A stretch of 64,000 nt of DNA from Vandiemenella viatica (taxonomy: Eukaryota > Arthropoda > Insecta > Orthoptera > Morabidae), in assembly GCA_031002005.1 (NCBI GenBank), contig JARYHS010013630.1, forward strand, positions 30,963,504 through 31,027,503, given 5' to 3'. The notes under the pieces were generated by a model, which had not been told where the DNA came from, did not search any database, and worked only from the letters and a program-made list of their open reading frames with translations. Of this stretch, positions 10,886 to 21,740 are shown one piece after another; the stretch's first letter is position 1; each line of letters begins with the position of its first letter. The translations under genes were made by a program, and so were the position numbers.

Positions 10886-11194
10886 ACCTAGGCAATCTGT
10901 TTTTGCCTCATTGAGTTAATCATCAAACAATGTGAAAAGATAACAATCTCAAACACAGTGGAGGAATGATACTAATATGGAACGAAAAGATGAAGTAGAC
11001 CCATCACAAAAGTTGAAAAAAGGATGAATACAGTGACAAAAAAAGAAAAGAAAAAAATGTTGCACAAATACAATATTTTAAGTACAGGACTTACTCATGA
11101 TTGTAGAGGATGAAATAGTTGGTTACATTTGCACCGACTTCAACAGCCCTGGCAAATGAATAGTTATTAACAAATATTAGTTCCAAATGGAGGT

Positions 11195-11780
11195 GATGAG
11201 TTTTTTTTTTGTGCTGTCAGTCTTTCAACTGGTTTGATGCAGTCCTCCATTCCTTCCTATCCTGTGCTAACCTCTTCATTTCTACATACCCGTTACAACC
11301 CACATCCTCAATAATCTGCTTCATATATTATAATCTCTGTCTTCCTCCACACTTTTTACCTTCAACTGTTCCCTCCACTAACAAATTAACCAATCCATCA
11401 TGTCTCAAAATATGACCTACCAGCCTGTCTCTTCTTTCCATAAGCTTCTTCCATAAACTTCTTCTCTCACCCATTATTTCCAAAACTCATTCATTTCTTA
11501 CTTTGTCTGTCCACGTAATTTTCAACATTCTTCTGTAGCACTACATTTCAAATGCTTCAATTTTCTTTCTTTCCGGTATTCCTAAGGTCCCTGTTTCACT
11601 ACCGTAAAGTGCTGTGCTCCACACATAGAGTTTTAAAAAGTTCTTTCTTATTCCTCGATCAATATTTGAAACTAAAAGGTTTCTCTTTTTCATGAGGGCT
11701 CTTTTTGCTAGTGCTATTCTGCTTTTAACATCATTCCTGCTTCGGCTTGTAATTTTACTTCCCAAGGCATCACTGCCACT
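11195..11780 (-). pseudogene. RTE-like LINE, RT C-terminal region
   Basis: The minus strand from 11765 reads 'RIALAKRALMKKRNLLVSNI' and 'IRKNFLKLYVWSTALYGSET', then 'ERKKIEAFEMWC'-like sequence. These are the C-terminal motifs of an RT family widespread in insects with an 'LYGSETW' box. Sequence from about 11540 down to 11195 continues with decayed coding and 3' end. Other RTE-like scraps are at 17.7, 54.8 and 57.5 kb. Confidence 0.75.
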
Positions 11781-11842
11781 TATTAAACAAATACATAAAC
11801 AAAAGTCGAAGGCGCAAATAATGTCTCCGACAGTTACTATGG

Positions 11843-11911
11843 AAGCCGCTTATTTGAAAGCCGCTATTGGTGATGTATCGTTAAACGCGAAATAATGCTA
11901 ATAAGCGGCTT
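11843..11911. repeat. short inverted repeat
   Basis: 'aagccgcttatt' at 11843 is exactly complemented by 'aataagcggctt' ending at 11911. The block around it (11800-12170) has runs of 'gcggctt' and 'gctatt' variants. It ends near 12170 with 'tttgcccatctcta', which resembles the end of some hAT elements, but no matching left end was found. Confidence 0.5.
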
Positions 11912-12270
11912 TTCGTGACATCAGGGCTATTTCGCTATTATTTGGGGGCTTGGCTGCTATTTTCGTCACATCCGGTTATTTGAAATTTCCGGCTTTTACA
12001 ACAAGAGAAGAGCGTTTCTGAGCAGAGATTTTAGTGGCATCTCCACAGATATTGCGTCGAAAAAAAATGTCTGTAAGCTATTTCTAACGGTTAAAAAAAG
12101 CGGTTAGAAAAAAGAAGCAGTAACTGAATAATGTATTACTGGAAAAAAGTGGTTTGCCCATCTCTATACCCTACCAAACCTGGCAACAACAGTAGATGTG
12201 AATACCACTAATGCACTCTGGTGGCCAGAATTACAGTTCTAATTATTTACATACCGACTAGTGGTATATA

Positions 12271-13527
12271 CGAGGGTGGTCCGATAAGTACTTGTCCTAC
12301 AAAAGAAAAAACGAAAATTGTGGAAAAGTGGCGATTTATTTCTCAATACACTTGACCCAGCGATGCTCCAACTTCTTTAACCCATCTGAAAAATACGTTT
12401 TCTGAAAATCTGCAAAGTAGGCCTCCGTGGCGGCAATAACCTCCTCATTCGACTCAAATTTCTGCCCGGCGAGTGTCTTCTTCAAGTTTGGAAACAAAAC
12501 AAAGTTGCACAGGCCAGATGTGGAGAATATGGTGGATGGTGCAGATTCGTAGCTCAGTTCGACCAATTTGTCCATGGCAACGGCGGTGGTGTGAGCTGGT
12601 GTGTTGTCATGGTGGAAGAGCACTTTTTTCTTCGCCAAATGGGGCCATTTTTTCTGCAATTCTATGTCGAATCGGCCCAATAATTTGGCATAGTGAAGCC
12701 TGTGATTGTTTTGCCCTTCTCCAAGTAGTCAGTGTAGATCACACCTTGTGAATCCCAGAAAACGGTGGCCATCACCTTTCCGGCCGATGGTACAGTCTTC
12801 GCCTTTTTCAGAGCACATTTGCCGGGAAAAGTTCACTGTTTTAACTGTTCCTTGGTCTCTGGTGTGTACCAGTGGATCCATGGTCACTTAACGACGCAGA
12901 AACTCCTTTGGATTGCGCTCAAACAGCGTCAAACACTGTTGTGAAGTGGTCTCACGGTTGCTCTTGTTGTCCGGAGTGAGCAAATGTGGCACCCAGCACG
13001 CTGACAGCTTTCTCATGTCCAAAATTTCATGCAAGATATGACACACACAGTCTTTTGAGATGCCTACTGTCCCAGCAATCTCATGCACCTTCAATCATTG
13101 GTCTGCCAGTATGAGATCATGAATTTTTGTCACGTTATCCTCTGTGGTAACCGTTTTTGGGGCATCTGCACATAGATAATCAAAAACCGATGTGTGACCA
13201 CCTTGAAACTCGTTAAACCAATTTTTGACAATCACCATCAAAGGAGAAGAGTCACCGAACACAGCATCCAAGCACTATTTGATTTCGCTTCGTGATTTTC
13301 CTTCCAAAAACAAGAATTGAATCACCGACCGATATTGCTCTTTTTCATTTTTATAAAATCCGTGGACACACCCACTTTCACATGGAATCAAAACAAAACT
13401 GTGACTCTGTTTTGGCTGAAATTTTAACAATAGCCATCTAAGATAGTGTACTACACTGATAATAAATTTCTCTGATGACAGTGGCGCCATCGGGAAGAGA
13501 GGCTAAGTACTTATCGGACCTACCTCG
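12271..13527 (-). mobile_element. second mariner element with TIRs and TA target duplication
   Basis: A 1257 bp element flanked by TA at 12269-12270 and 13528-13529. Its TIRs share 'ggtccgataagtactt' just inside 'cgaggg' (left) and 'cgaggt' (right, complement). It differs from the 8.9 kb mariner in TIR and protein, so it is a separate family. The transposase on the minus strand is broken by several stops. Confidence 0.92.
12336..13490 (-). pseudogene. mariner transposase, multiply broken
   Basis: From 13490 the minus strand begins 'MAPLSSEKF' and reaches 'EQYRSVIQFLFLEGKSRSEI' before a stop. 'VKNWFNEFQGGHTSVFD' and 'HEIAGTVGISKDCVCHIL' follow in the DNA-binding region. The segment 12680-12336 holds 'KVLFHHDNTPAHTTAVAM' (second catalytic Asp) and 'FESNEEVIAATEAYFADF', ending 'LEHRWVKCIE'. 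The first catalytic region is distorted ('VTMDPLVHT' where a DETW box is expected). The third Asp box is replaced by 'STSGLCNFVLFPNLKK'. This is an old dead copy. Confidence 0.9.
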
Positions 13528-13529
13528 TA

Positions 13530-14329
13530 TTTGCATGGAGTTTTATTGAGATTCTTGTATATAGGCATCTGAGATTCACATTAATTAATTCTCTTAACTC
13601 CACATTACTGATTAGCGGACTTCATTCTTTCTTCGAAGATATTCCTAGTGTGGTGGCATATCAAGCACTTTTTTATTTTCTTAGTTTGTGCACCAAATTG
13701 TCAACGGATATTACAGAAATTGTGGGGGAAAACAGTGATCAACCTGTTACCACAATCAGGATTGGAGTAGGTGGTTTTTGGTGGGTTATGATGTCAACTT
13801 TACAACATAGTTTACTGCAGAGAAATAATGCATGTAGTTAATTCGCTTATTTTATTCATATTGTAGGGTTTGCCATAGATGCACTCATAAGCCTTTCCTA
13901 ATATTTAATTTCCTGTCTCATATGACATAAAGGCTTCCCCAAAACATTTGTATTTGCATTTAGTTTTTAAGTATATAATGTTGCAGCCATTCTGTTATGC
14001 AGCTATGATAAGTAATAGGTTTACTTTCCAAATCCTTTGTATTCTAATAAATACCTTTCAATTCTGTTGTCACAAAAGAGATATTGACTGCTTTCATTGT
14101 ACTCTGTTTTACCGGCTGCCATCCACAATTTTTTCAATAAAATATGCTTCGTAAGAGGAATTGATTGAGGTTCACTACACAAACCAGGAAGGACATTAGG
14201 TACACACTTTTAGTTCAAGGGCTTAGTCATGTAACTTATCTTTAACACTGTCAAATCTGATTTGTATCTTTTTTTATTTAACAGCTTTCATATACTTGTT
14301 AGTTTTAATTACACTTGCCATTGAATAGA
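13530..14329. other. intronic, no recognised feature
   Basis: AT-rich sequence between the second mariner and a LINE fragment. Open frames of 60-70 codons show no motif. Confidence 0.45.
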
Positions 14330-14980
14330 CAGGATGTAGCCAACTATAGATTGTAGTGCATTTCTACACCAGTGATGTTTTCCATCTAGAGTTGGAGGAT
14401 ATCCTCTCTTTCTTGCAGCAACTTGCTGAAAGTTTTTTAGGCTAATTGAGGAAGTCCCAGGACTAGAAATATAACTATGGGCAACCCGTATAAGTACAAC
14501 ACTGCATATTAGTAGTAGCTTAAGAGAATCTAGACACTTAAAAGATCTCATAGTTAATTGTAGAAGTGTTTGTAACAGACATCCTGAACAAGAAAGTGTT
14601 ACCAGTAGCACAGAAGCAGCTGTCATAAAAGTTACAGAAAGCTGATTAAAACCTGATATAAGTTCCACAGAAATTTTTAATAATGGCACAACTGTCTTCC
14701 TGTGTTATAGAATGCATTCATTCACATGGAGGTGGTATATTTGTTCCTGTTACTAAACTTGTAACTAAATAGATATTGGTATTGTCTGCAAAATCATATG
14801 GATAAAATTCAACGTAGACAGGATGAAATTTGTGATAGGCGCGTTCTATCATCCATTGGATACAGTCATAAACTCATAACTATTGCCACACACTAAGGTA
14901 TAGTGCAAATAATATAGCTTGTCAATTTCAGAATTATGCAATAGTACTAGAAGGTGACTTCAGCTTGCCTTATATTGACT
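14330..14980 (+). pseudogene. CR1/L2-like LINE, end of ORF1 and start of APE endonuclease
   Basis: 14330-14440 aligns with the ORF1 hydrolase-like region of the LINE at 40.6 kb ('tctacaccagtgatg', 'ggaggatatcctctct'). From about 14545 the + strand reads 'LIVNCRSVCNRHPEQESV', 'DISSTEIFNN' and later 'MKFVIGAFYHP', the N-terminal motifs of an AP-type endonuclease. Several stops are present. It is cut at 14980, where a 5'-truncated SINE follows. Confidence 0.7.
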
Positions 14981-15088
14981 AAATGCCGGGATGCTTCCTT
15001 CAAAAGGCCATGGCCGAATTCCTTCCGATTCCTTGCCCCCATCCTTTCCCGTCTCTAAAGACCTCGCTGTTAAGAGACGTTAAGCAGT
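14981..15088 (+). repeat. tRNA-derived SINE, 5' truncated
   Basis: Only the body from 'gccgggatgcttccttc' to 'agagacgttaagcagtt' is present. It is almost identical to the end of the copy at 15.9-16.1 kb. It ends in a (TA)n run. Confidence 0.8.

Positions 15089-15127
<39 letters not shown>
15089..15127. repeat. (TA)n microsatellite
   Basis: About 19 uninterrupted TA units directly after the SINE body, probably grown from the SINE tail. Confidence 0.95.
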
Positions 15128-15129
<2 letters not shown>

Positions 15130-15419
15130 ACTGCACTAATTGCATTCATGTTACTAGTGGCAGGGATAAAACAGTTTGATAAATCATTCTCGACCTATTA
15201 TCATCATCTTTAAGAGCTCATTTTTTATTATTATTATTTATTTATTGACACTTGGCCTGTTGGCTATACAGTCAGGGTATATTACACTTAGTGTTACTTC
15301 CTTATATATGTAAATACATACACACATTAACATAAAAGCTTACTCAATACATATATACATAAGTCACTATTCATATTACAGGTTCATTTCATAGTCATAA
15401 GAACATTAAAAGTTAAAAA

Positions 15420-16400
15420 AAAAAATTAACAGATGAATTAAGTCTGAGATTTAACGGTAAAATTATTATAATCCAGTAGTTTAAATAAACCATTCCAATT
15501 AAAATTTTTACAATAAAACAATAAAAAATATAGTGTCCTGTCAATGATAACTGTTTACAATATTGAAAAGTAGGATCAGTTCCACCCACTTGTATTTGTA
15601 CTTTGTTCCTTGTAACGAAGCGCACCATCCTCTGGTATATTGAGACTTTTCCTATGGAAAGGAGATGACTTTCGTTGACTGGGTAGCTTATATCCCATTG
15701 AGGTGGTTCATATAAGCTTCTGGCGCCCTGTTGCTCTGACACAGCAGAGTGTTTGCTAAATGTATTTTGTGCAAGTGGCTTCTGAATCTACCATAATTGA
15801 ATTTTAACTTCGATATTATGGATACAGCTTTTTTGTGGCATATTTTTTAAGATACCATGTTGTTGATATTTGCAGATGTATCAGCCTGTAGTGTCTTCTC
15901 TTGTGTTCATTAGTGGATTGCGTTCTGGCCTCGCATTCGGGAGGATGGCGGTTCGAATCCCCTTCCGGGCATCCTGATATGGGTTTTCTATGGTTTCCCA
16001 AATCACTCCAGGCAAATGCCGGGATGCTTTCTTCAAAAGGCCATGACCGAATTACTTCCTCTTCCTTGCACCCTCATCCTTTCCCGTCTCTAAAGACCTC
16101 GCTGTTAAGAGACGTTAAGCAGTTTAAAAAGTTAGTGGATTGCCACGTCATTCAAGTCCTCAGTTGTTTTCTGACAGATTATTGGAATTATGTCACTTCC
16201 TATTAAAAGTTCCCCCGTGTTGCCTGTTTGGGCAGCTAATTTTGTTAGAGAATCCACTCTTTCCTTGCCACAAAGCCCAACATGTGCCTTTACCCATATA
16301 AGTAGATGTTTATTCCTTGTTCATTTATGGTGGCCATCAACTCCAATATGTTGTACAGAAGTGGTGTCCTCACTTTATCTTTGATCCCACCGCCCAACTT
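15420..16400 (-). pseudogene. LINE with RNase H domain, C-terminal part, split by a SINE
   Basis: On the minus strand, 16300 to 16205 reads 'WVKAHVGLCGKERVDSLTKL', an RNase H C-terminal block ('HVG..GNE..D' in the I/R1/LOA-type LINE groups). After the SINE at 15905-16128 the strand goes on with 'KFNYGRFRSHLHKIHLANTL' and 'LCQSNRAPEAYMNHL' near 15790-15690, the usual zinc-knuckle-like tail. Coding then decays to about 15420. This LINE is distinct from the CR1/L2-like and RTE-like families here, neither of which shows RNase H. Confidence 0.65.
15905..16128 (+). repeat. tRNA-derived SINE, full-length copy
   Basis: The tRNA-like head has an A-box region ('tagtggattgcgttctgg') and B-box 'ggttcgaatcc' at about 15950. 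The body 'ggttttctatggtttccc', 'atgccgggatgc', 'ggccatgaccg' follows, with end 'agagacgttaagcagttt'. It is inserted in the RNase H LINE, so it is younger than that LINE. Confidence 0.85.
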
Positions 16401-16459
16401 TTGTAGTGTCAGTTTACAACCTGTGGGAACTACAGTATTTGGCATGTGCTTATCTAGTA

Positions 16460-16985
16460 CAGTAATACCCCACTTTACGTGACCCCTTTATGCGCGGTTT
16501 TGCTTTATTGCGAATTTCAAATTTCACCTTAAAATGCCTCGTATTATGTGAATTGCTTACTTAAGAATATGTACGTACATAATGTAGTCATTGGCTTCTC
16601 TTTTGTCGCGGGAATCCCCGCTTTCTCTGACCATTCTGATCGAATAATTGGGGATTCCCTGTCCTACTACTTTGTTCTATGGGGATTCCCTCGTTTGTTC
16701 CATATGTTTATCTCGGCTGGCAGTCGTGTTTTAACGTTTGGTGGAGATACATAATTTAACACTACTTTAAAAATGCCGCCTTTGAAGAAAAAAGAGCATA
16801 ACTTTGGAATTGAAGATGTAGGTGATAAGAAGAATGGAAAATAGAGCCAAAGCAACAATTGTTGGCAGAGATTTTGGTCTGTCAGAATCGAGTGCAATGA
16901 AAGCTATTGAAGTAATTTCTCAAAAATTTATGCATTTTTTTCCCCTTACTCTGTATCAGAAGACCTGTTAGCAAAGATATGAGCA
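16460..16985 (+). mobile_element. Tigger/pogo-like element, 5' part
   Basis: The left end, 'cagtaataccccactttacg' preceded by TA (16458-16459), is a typical Tigger-type TIR. At 16773 a transposase start gives 'MPPLKKKEHNFGIEDVGDKK'. After a frameshift come 'MENRAKATIVGRDFGLSESS' and 'AMKAIEVISQKF', the first helix-turn-helix of a CENP-B/Tigger-type DNA-binding domain. The rest of the transposase and the right TIR are missing; LINE sequence starts at about 16985. Confidence 0.7.
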
Positions 16986-17690
16986 TACATTTTATCTGAA
17001 TGGATACAAGATTTTCTAACTGGTCAGTCACAGTATTTTCTTAATTTTTATAAAGGATCTAATAGACAATGTTCATAGCAGTCTGCAGTTGTTCTCTGAT
17101 GATGCATTTATCTGTAGAAAAATAAGGTGCTTAGAAATTCAGCACGATCTGGGTGTTATTACAGTGCAGTGTGGGTGAGTAGTTAATGCTCTGGCCTTGC
17201 ATTTGGGAGAATGCCAGTTCAAATCCCTGTCTGGGCATCCAGATTTGAGTTTTCCATAGTTTCCTCAAATCACTCCACATGAATCCCGGGATGCTTCCTT
17301 CAAAATGCCATAGCTGAATTCTTTCCTGTTCCCTGTCCCCAGTCCTTTCCCGTCTCTAATGACCTTGATGTTGACTGTCAAAGACATAAGCAAAAAAAAG
17401 TGTATTGGAATGGTGCTACGATGGCAACTTACACTAAATTGAAGAAAGTTAAAAGTAATATCCTTAACTAACAAAAAGAAGCAACTTGTTCACGAGTACA
17501 AAGTTAACAGCTCAGTTATTGACATGGTTGATTTTCTGAAGTATTTGAGCGTAGCAGTACAAAGCAATATGAAATATGACTTGCACGTAACTTCAGTCGT
17601 ACATAAAGCAAATTCTGTATTGTGATTTATTTTGAAGAATTGTTATACTCATTCAGAGGAAATAACTTACACAAAACTCTCAGATGATCA
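16985..17690 (+). pseudogene. CR1/L2-like LINE RT fragment, split by a SINE
   Basis: 16990-17165 reads 'LSEWIQDFLTGQSQ' and 'LFSDDAFICRKIRCLEIQHD', the RT palm with SDDA in place of the usual ADDA. After the SINE (17166-17399), 17480-17680 reads 'KKQLVHEYKVNSSVIDMVDF', 'LKYLSVAVQSNMKYDLHV' and 'FILKNCYTHSEEITYTKL'. These match the copies at 49.5 and 61.5 kb. A deletion removed the 'PQGSVIGP' part. It is an old, non-coding copy. Confidence 0.8.
17166..17399 (+). repeat. tRNA-derived SINE, full-length copy inside a LINE
   Basis: The head 'gtgggtgagtagttaatgct' (A-box) and 'cagttcaaatccc' (B-box) are followed by the family body 'ggatgcttccttcaaa' and 'cccgtctctaatgacc', ending in an A-rich tail. 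It interrupts the LINE between 'HDLGVI' and the continuing RT, so its limits are clear. Confidence 0.85.
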
Positions 17691-17694
17691 CATT

Positions 17695-18010
17695 AGGATT
17701 AATGTTTGAATCATATGCCTTTTTGAAATCTACAAAGGAGCAAATTACCAGGCAGTTCCTGAGTGCTTTATATTTTATTGTAGTTTTTAAATTGAGTATT
17801 TGTTCTATGAAGCTCCGACCGTTGTGGAAGCCAACTTGGTACCCACCAATTTTTTGGTCGAGTTCCTTCTGCACTCTTTTGAGAAGAAAGGCGGCAAAAT
17901 TTTTGTATTAACTTAAAGAAGGGAGATCCCTAGTTGTTGACGTCCGTTTTATCTCCCTTCTAGTGTAATGGATGAATTAGGGCACTTTTCCAGTCTTTGG
18001 GTAATTTTTC
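17695..18010 (-). pseudogene. RTE-like LINE RT fragment
   Basis: The minus strand reads 'DWKSALIHPLH', 'KGDKTDVNN' and 'GSPFF' (from about 18000), then 'DQKIGGYQVGFHNGRSFIEQ' and 'ILNLKTTIKY', then 'FVDFKKAYDS'. These are RT blocks 2-4 of a LINE. The copy is broken by stops and ends before the catalytic DD box. Confidence 0.75.
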
Positions 18011-18538
18011 TGTCTGCCAAATGTCTGTAATGATTTGTGTGAGTTTTTTTAAGTCAATTTACATATATGCAGTCAAATGACAAACCTGGTAGCCCTCTTT
18101 ATTCACAAGCTGATATATTTTACTTTGTCTGTAAGAAGTGTTTATCTTGGTTAGGAAGCATAGCTTGTATGTATTTACTATTAGCCAGATTTCTGTTTTG
18201 CAGTTTGATCTTACTGAGTACTGTTGGTTGCATGTATTTTGTTGTCTTTTGTAGTGCTCTTAATTGTTGAGCATAAACAGTAACAACATTCCATAATTGT
18301 CACCACTTGAACCTTCAAGGACTCTAGTACCTTTCACAGAATCAAATATGTGATGTTTACTTCACTTTTGTTGATTAAAGGTAATAAGTAATCAAGGAAG
18401 TGTTACAGCACTGGTACATATTATCATTAATAAGTATTTTAAAAAAATCTACTCAATTTGTAACTAAAATTTTGTGAAATTGTAAAATATTTTATTGATG
18501 ATTGTTTTTATTAATATGAACTGATGTGTTCTCTTCAG
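18011..18538. other. intronic, no recognised feature
   Basis: AT-rich end of the 10 kb intron before the third visible exon. The acceptor tract 'gttctcttcag' is at its right edge. Confidence 0.5.
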
Positions 18539-18664
18539 GTTTGGAATACACTTGGACCAGCAGGGATGGTACATGATGAACGTTGGCTGTTACATTATAT
18601 GCTGGGAAAAGTAGCAGAGAAACGGGATCTTGAACCTGAAGTTTTTCTTGAGCATTATGCTAAG
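18539..18664 (+). CDS. CABIN1: CABIN1/HIR3-like, exon 3 in window
   Basis: A 126 bp exon (42 codons, phase 0 to 0), acceptor 'gttctcttcag', donor 'gtatac'. It encodes 'VWNTLGPAGMVHDERWLLHY' and then 'MLGKVAEKRDLEPEVFLEHY'. The 'W-HYMLGKVAEK' block followed by 'LEHY' is among the most conserved stretches of CABIN1 and places the gene firmly in this family. It joins exon 2 and exon 4 without a frame change. Introns on both sides are 8-10 kb and full of transposons. Confidence 0.92.
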
Positions 18665-19298
18665 GTATACTGTATAATAGAAGCAGAACATATTTCTTCA
18701 CTTAAATTATAGTGCTACTCATATAACTGATAGCGCATGAACAAGTTATCCCTCCCCCAAAAAGAAGAAACCACACACACTGTAATGAAGGGATTGGTAA
18801 TTGTTCACATGTGATGGGTATAACTCTGTCAGACACTTAAGCATAAATTTGTTTAATTTTGCATTAAATTTCATTAGCAATTAGTCAACAACTCAATAAA
18901 CCTATTGATATCACTTTATCAAGTGAATATCCACATAGTTAACCTTGAAGAGGTAACATGCCAGTTTGACATGCACATTCAAGCATTGTCTAATCAGAAT
19001 GTTTATTGGTTGCTGATACAAATGGTAGGTGTAGTGTACAGGTTTTTCTGATTACAGATTACATAGATTTTTGTGTTTATTTGGGCACTAGCAAGAGACA
19101 TTACCCTTTTAAATCTAAAAATTAATGATCAAAATACCACTATTATGATTCATAGATGGACATCGACACTTATACACCCCCTTTTTTCTATTTTCATGAA
19201 AGTTCTTAGCACTAAGGTAGTTGAACTAAGTATTTCTATGAATAACATCTTATTTTGGATTATTAGGAAACAAAGGCACTAAAAGCTGATATATTGAA
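18665..19298. other. intronic, no recognised feature
   Basis: AT-rich sequence with scattered short open frames and no motif. Confidence 0.45.
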
Positions 19299-20290
19299 CA
19301 TTAGGATAGGATAAAAACCACTGCTTACCATAGAAGAGGATTCCTGCGGCGGTGGTACATGAAAAAAACACAAACACCCATTGAATATAATTTTCAAGCC
19401 ATCGCTCTTCATTAATAGGAGTGAGATGGCTGCATGCTGCCAGCTTGCAGCCAACTGTGTAAGCTACAATGCCGGTAGCTCATGGTGGGGGGGAAAATAA
19501 TATGGCGGAAAGTGAGGGTGGGGGTAGAAAAGTATAGGCTGAAAAATGATGAATAACAAGTAGAAAGTAAAACTGTACTTAGGGACCCATTGCGGCAGTG
19601 CAGTATACCTCAGTTGATGGTCCTAAATACCTATTAAGTACTGGACATATGTGCAAACAACTGAAAAACAAAATATTTAGAAATTTGAAATTAAAAATAA
19701 GCAAAATTCGAAGTTACAATCTATAAAGATAGGCACTGGTGAGCGGTGGTTCTATGGGAGAAAGTGGAATTGAGGGGTTTGGGTGGGAGGAAAATTGGTG
19801 CTAATTTAAATTTAGACCTGGTGATTGTCTGGTACCCAGTTGGTACTGATAGGCCAGTTCCCACCTTCTAAGTTCTGAAATACTGCTTTTATCTGAGAGG
19901 ACTCTGATGGCGCTGACCGAGAAACATGTGTTAAAAATGTTGGTACCATGTGTGGTGGCTTGATACGATACAGGGTGGTCAGGGTTCTGGGTGTGTACTG
20001 ATTGTCTGTGTCCATTCATTCTGATGCAAGTGGATTTGTTGTGAGTCCAATGTAGGAGGCTGGGCAATGGTTACAAGTGAGTTGGTATATAAGGTGGGAG
20101 GATACACAAGTGGCGAATCCTGTGATGGGAAAGCTTTGCCCAGTTACAGGGTTGGTAAAAGTGGTGGAAGGCGGGTGAATGCTGCATAATTTGCAACGGG
20201 ATCTGTTGCAACGAAATGAACCTTGGGGCTGTTTTTCAGGCTGGGGAACGCCGTGTTTATGGACCAAGAGCCGTACAAGCCCCGTGCATT
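19299..20290 (-). mobile_element. Penelope-like element, C-terminal GIY-YIG part and terminal repeat
   Basis: The minus-strand frame from 20267 to about 19803 encodes the C-terminal part of a Penelope-like protein. It has 'CNRSRCKLC' (Cys-rich linker), 'LIYQLTCNHCPASYIGLT' (GIY-YIG endonuclease box), then 'SELRRWELAYQYQLG'. A frame shift lies near 20016. The RT domain is missing. On the 3' side (19299-19380) is the terminal-repeat motif seen in eight other places in the window ('ggataggataaaaacc', 'gcttaccatagaagagg'). These elements copy by target-primed reverse transcription with RT and GIY-YIG in one protein. Confidence 0.85.
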
Positions 20291-20339
20291 AACGCGTCTA
20301 CAGCAGTCAAAGGGTTAACTATGTTAATATGTTGTAAGC

Positions 20340-20990
20340 AACAAAAATTAGAGCATAAATCCTAAGTATGTTTTTAGAGGGGTAAAGAAACCCAATACTA
20401 AAAGATTGTCAAAAAGTAAGTAGTATAATAATGAAACAGCAGTTTAAAACTAAAATTAGTGCTAAAGGGTAAAAAAAAATTGTATCTGATTTCATATATG
20501 ATGTCTAGGACACATTACTGACAGTGAGTGACATCATGGGTCACGTGCCAAAATATTATAAAGAAGGAAGATTTGTGAAGAGTAGAATGGATATCAGGAG
20601 ATAGAGCAGAAAATTCTGATATTAATGGTATAAGTTTAATTTAAAGTTGTAATATAATAAGGGAGATTGAATTTCGAAAGGATTTTAGATCACGCCAATT
20701 GGGCCGAAACAAAATTAAAAATGAAGTGCGATAAAGGAAAGTTAAATATTTAAACCCAAAGTAAAATAGCTGTGGAGCTGAGACGTATGTCGGAATGAAG
20801 ATAAAATTAAAAGAAACCCAGTGATGTAAATTTTTTTACAAGGAACCAATTACTTTTAAAAATATAACAAATATCAAGAACCCTTACCTTTCACAAATTA
20901 ATAACTACTAAACAAAGCAAATTAAGAGTAAAACTGTCACAACATAGATTTCTCAGAATAAGCTATTCTACGAAATGGGAGAGTTTGAAA
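20340..20990. repeat. dispersed repeat R1, copy 1
   Basis: The segment resembles 31890-32560 in the same orientation. Blocks in common are 'ttttagaggg', 'agttataatataat'-like, 'aattaaaagaaaccca' and 'aaattaataactactaaa', then 'cagaataa', in the same order and at similar spacing. It has no coding content. It follows the Penelope-like piece directly and may be part of the same or a nested element. Confidence 0.5.
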
Positions 20991-21740
20991 AATATTAGAA
21001 TTAAAATAAGATTCTGGTGTTAATATTCCCATGCTTTGAGACTCTAAATACCCAACAAACTTTTCCCCTTAACAGCAGTTTGCTTCCAGGTACAGTCTTC
21101 ACAATCAACTAGAAGCAAGAGTTGGACTTGTAAATTTTTAGGCATGTAACTTCTAGAAAATCTGATCTGGAGGTAGATTTTTTCATTAAAATATGAACAA
21201 GTGAATGTGGGGGTAGCATCAGCATAAAAGGAAAAGACAAATGGAAAACATTTTCACCTTGATCTATCACCCGGTGTGCATTATGTTCTTCTGCTGTCAA
21301 ACAATTTACACATAAAAATTTCCATTTTTTTTTGTTTTTGTTTTTTTTTATCCTTTTATTTATTTATCAATATTATCCTGCCACCATCTTTGAGAAGTGT
21401 TTATTGTTTATTTTTTCTGTCATTTCTAGGAAAATAGAAAATATGAACTTAAGAAGGATGTGGGAAATAAATCTATCACTCACATAGAAGAAGGCAAGAG
21501 GACTATGATAGCATAAATAAAAACAAGTTTAATATAGTTGAGCAATATTTTGGGTTATACATTTTTGGTCATGTGGAATGTTGTTGGACAGTTTTCAACT
21601 AAAGCATTTTTTTTCTAGAATTATACTTTTTTAGGTACTCTTTTGTAGATCATTAGTTAAAGAAATTGATGTGCTAAATTTCCAAGCTAAAAATATTGTA
21701 GGGAGAATATTATTATATATAGGTATATATAATTAGCCTA
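20991..21740. other. intronic, no recognised feature
   Basis: AT-rich sequence with T-runs near 21330. Nothing recognised. Confidence 0.45.

Noticed and set aside
10429..10914. 161-codon frame over the hAT MITE
   Set aside because: The frame crosses both ends of the MITE, and the composition is that of AT-rich non-coding DNA.
15905..15965. Possible tRNA gene
   Set aside because: A- and B-box-like sequences are present, but the same head recurs with the same non-tRNA body in several places, so it is a SINE.
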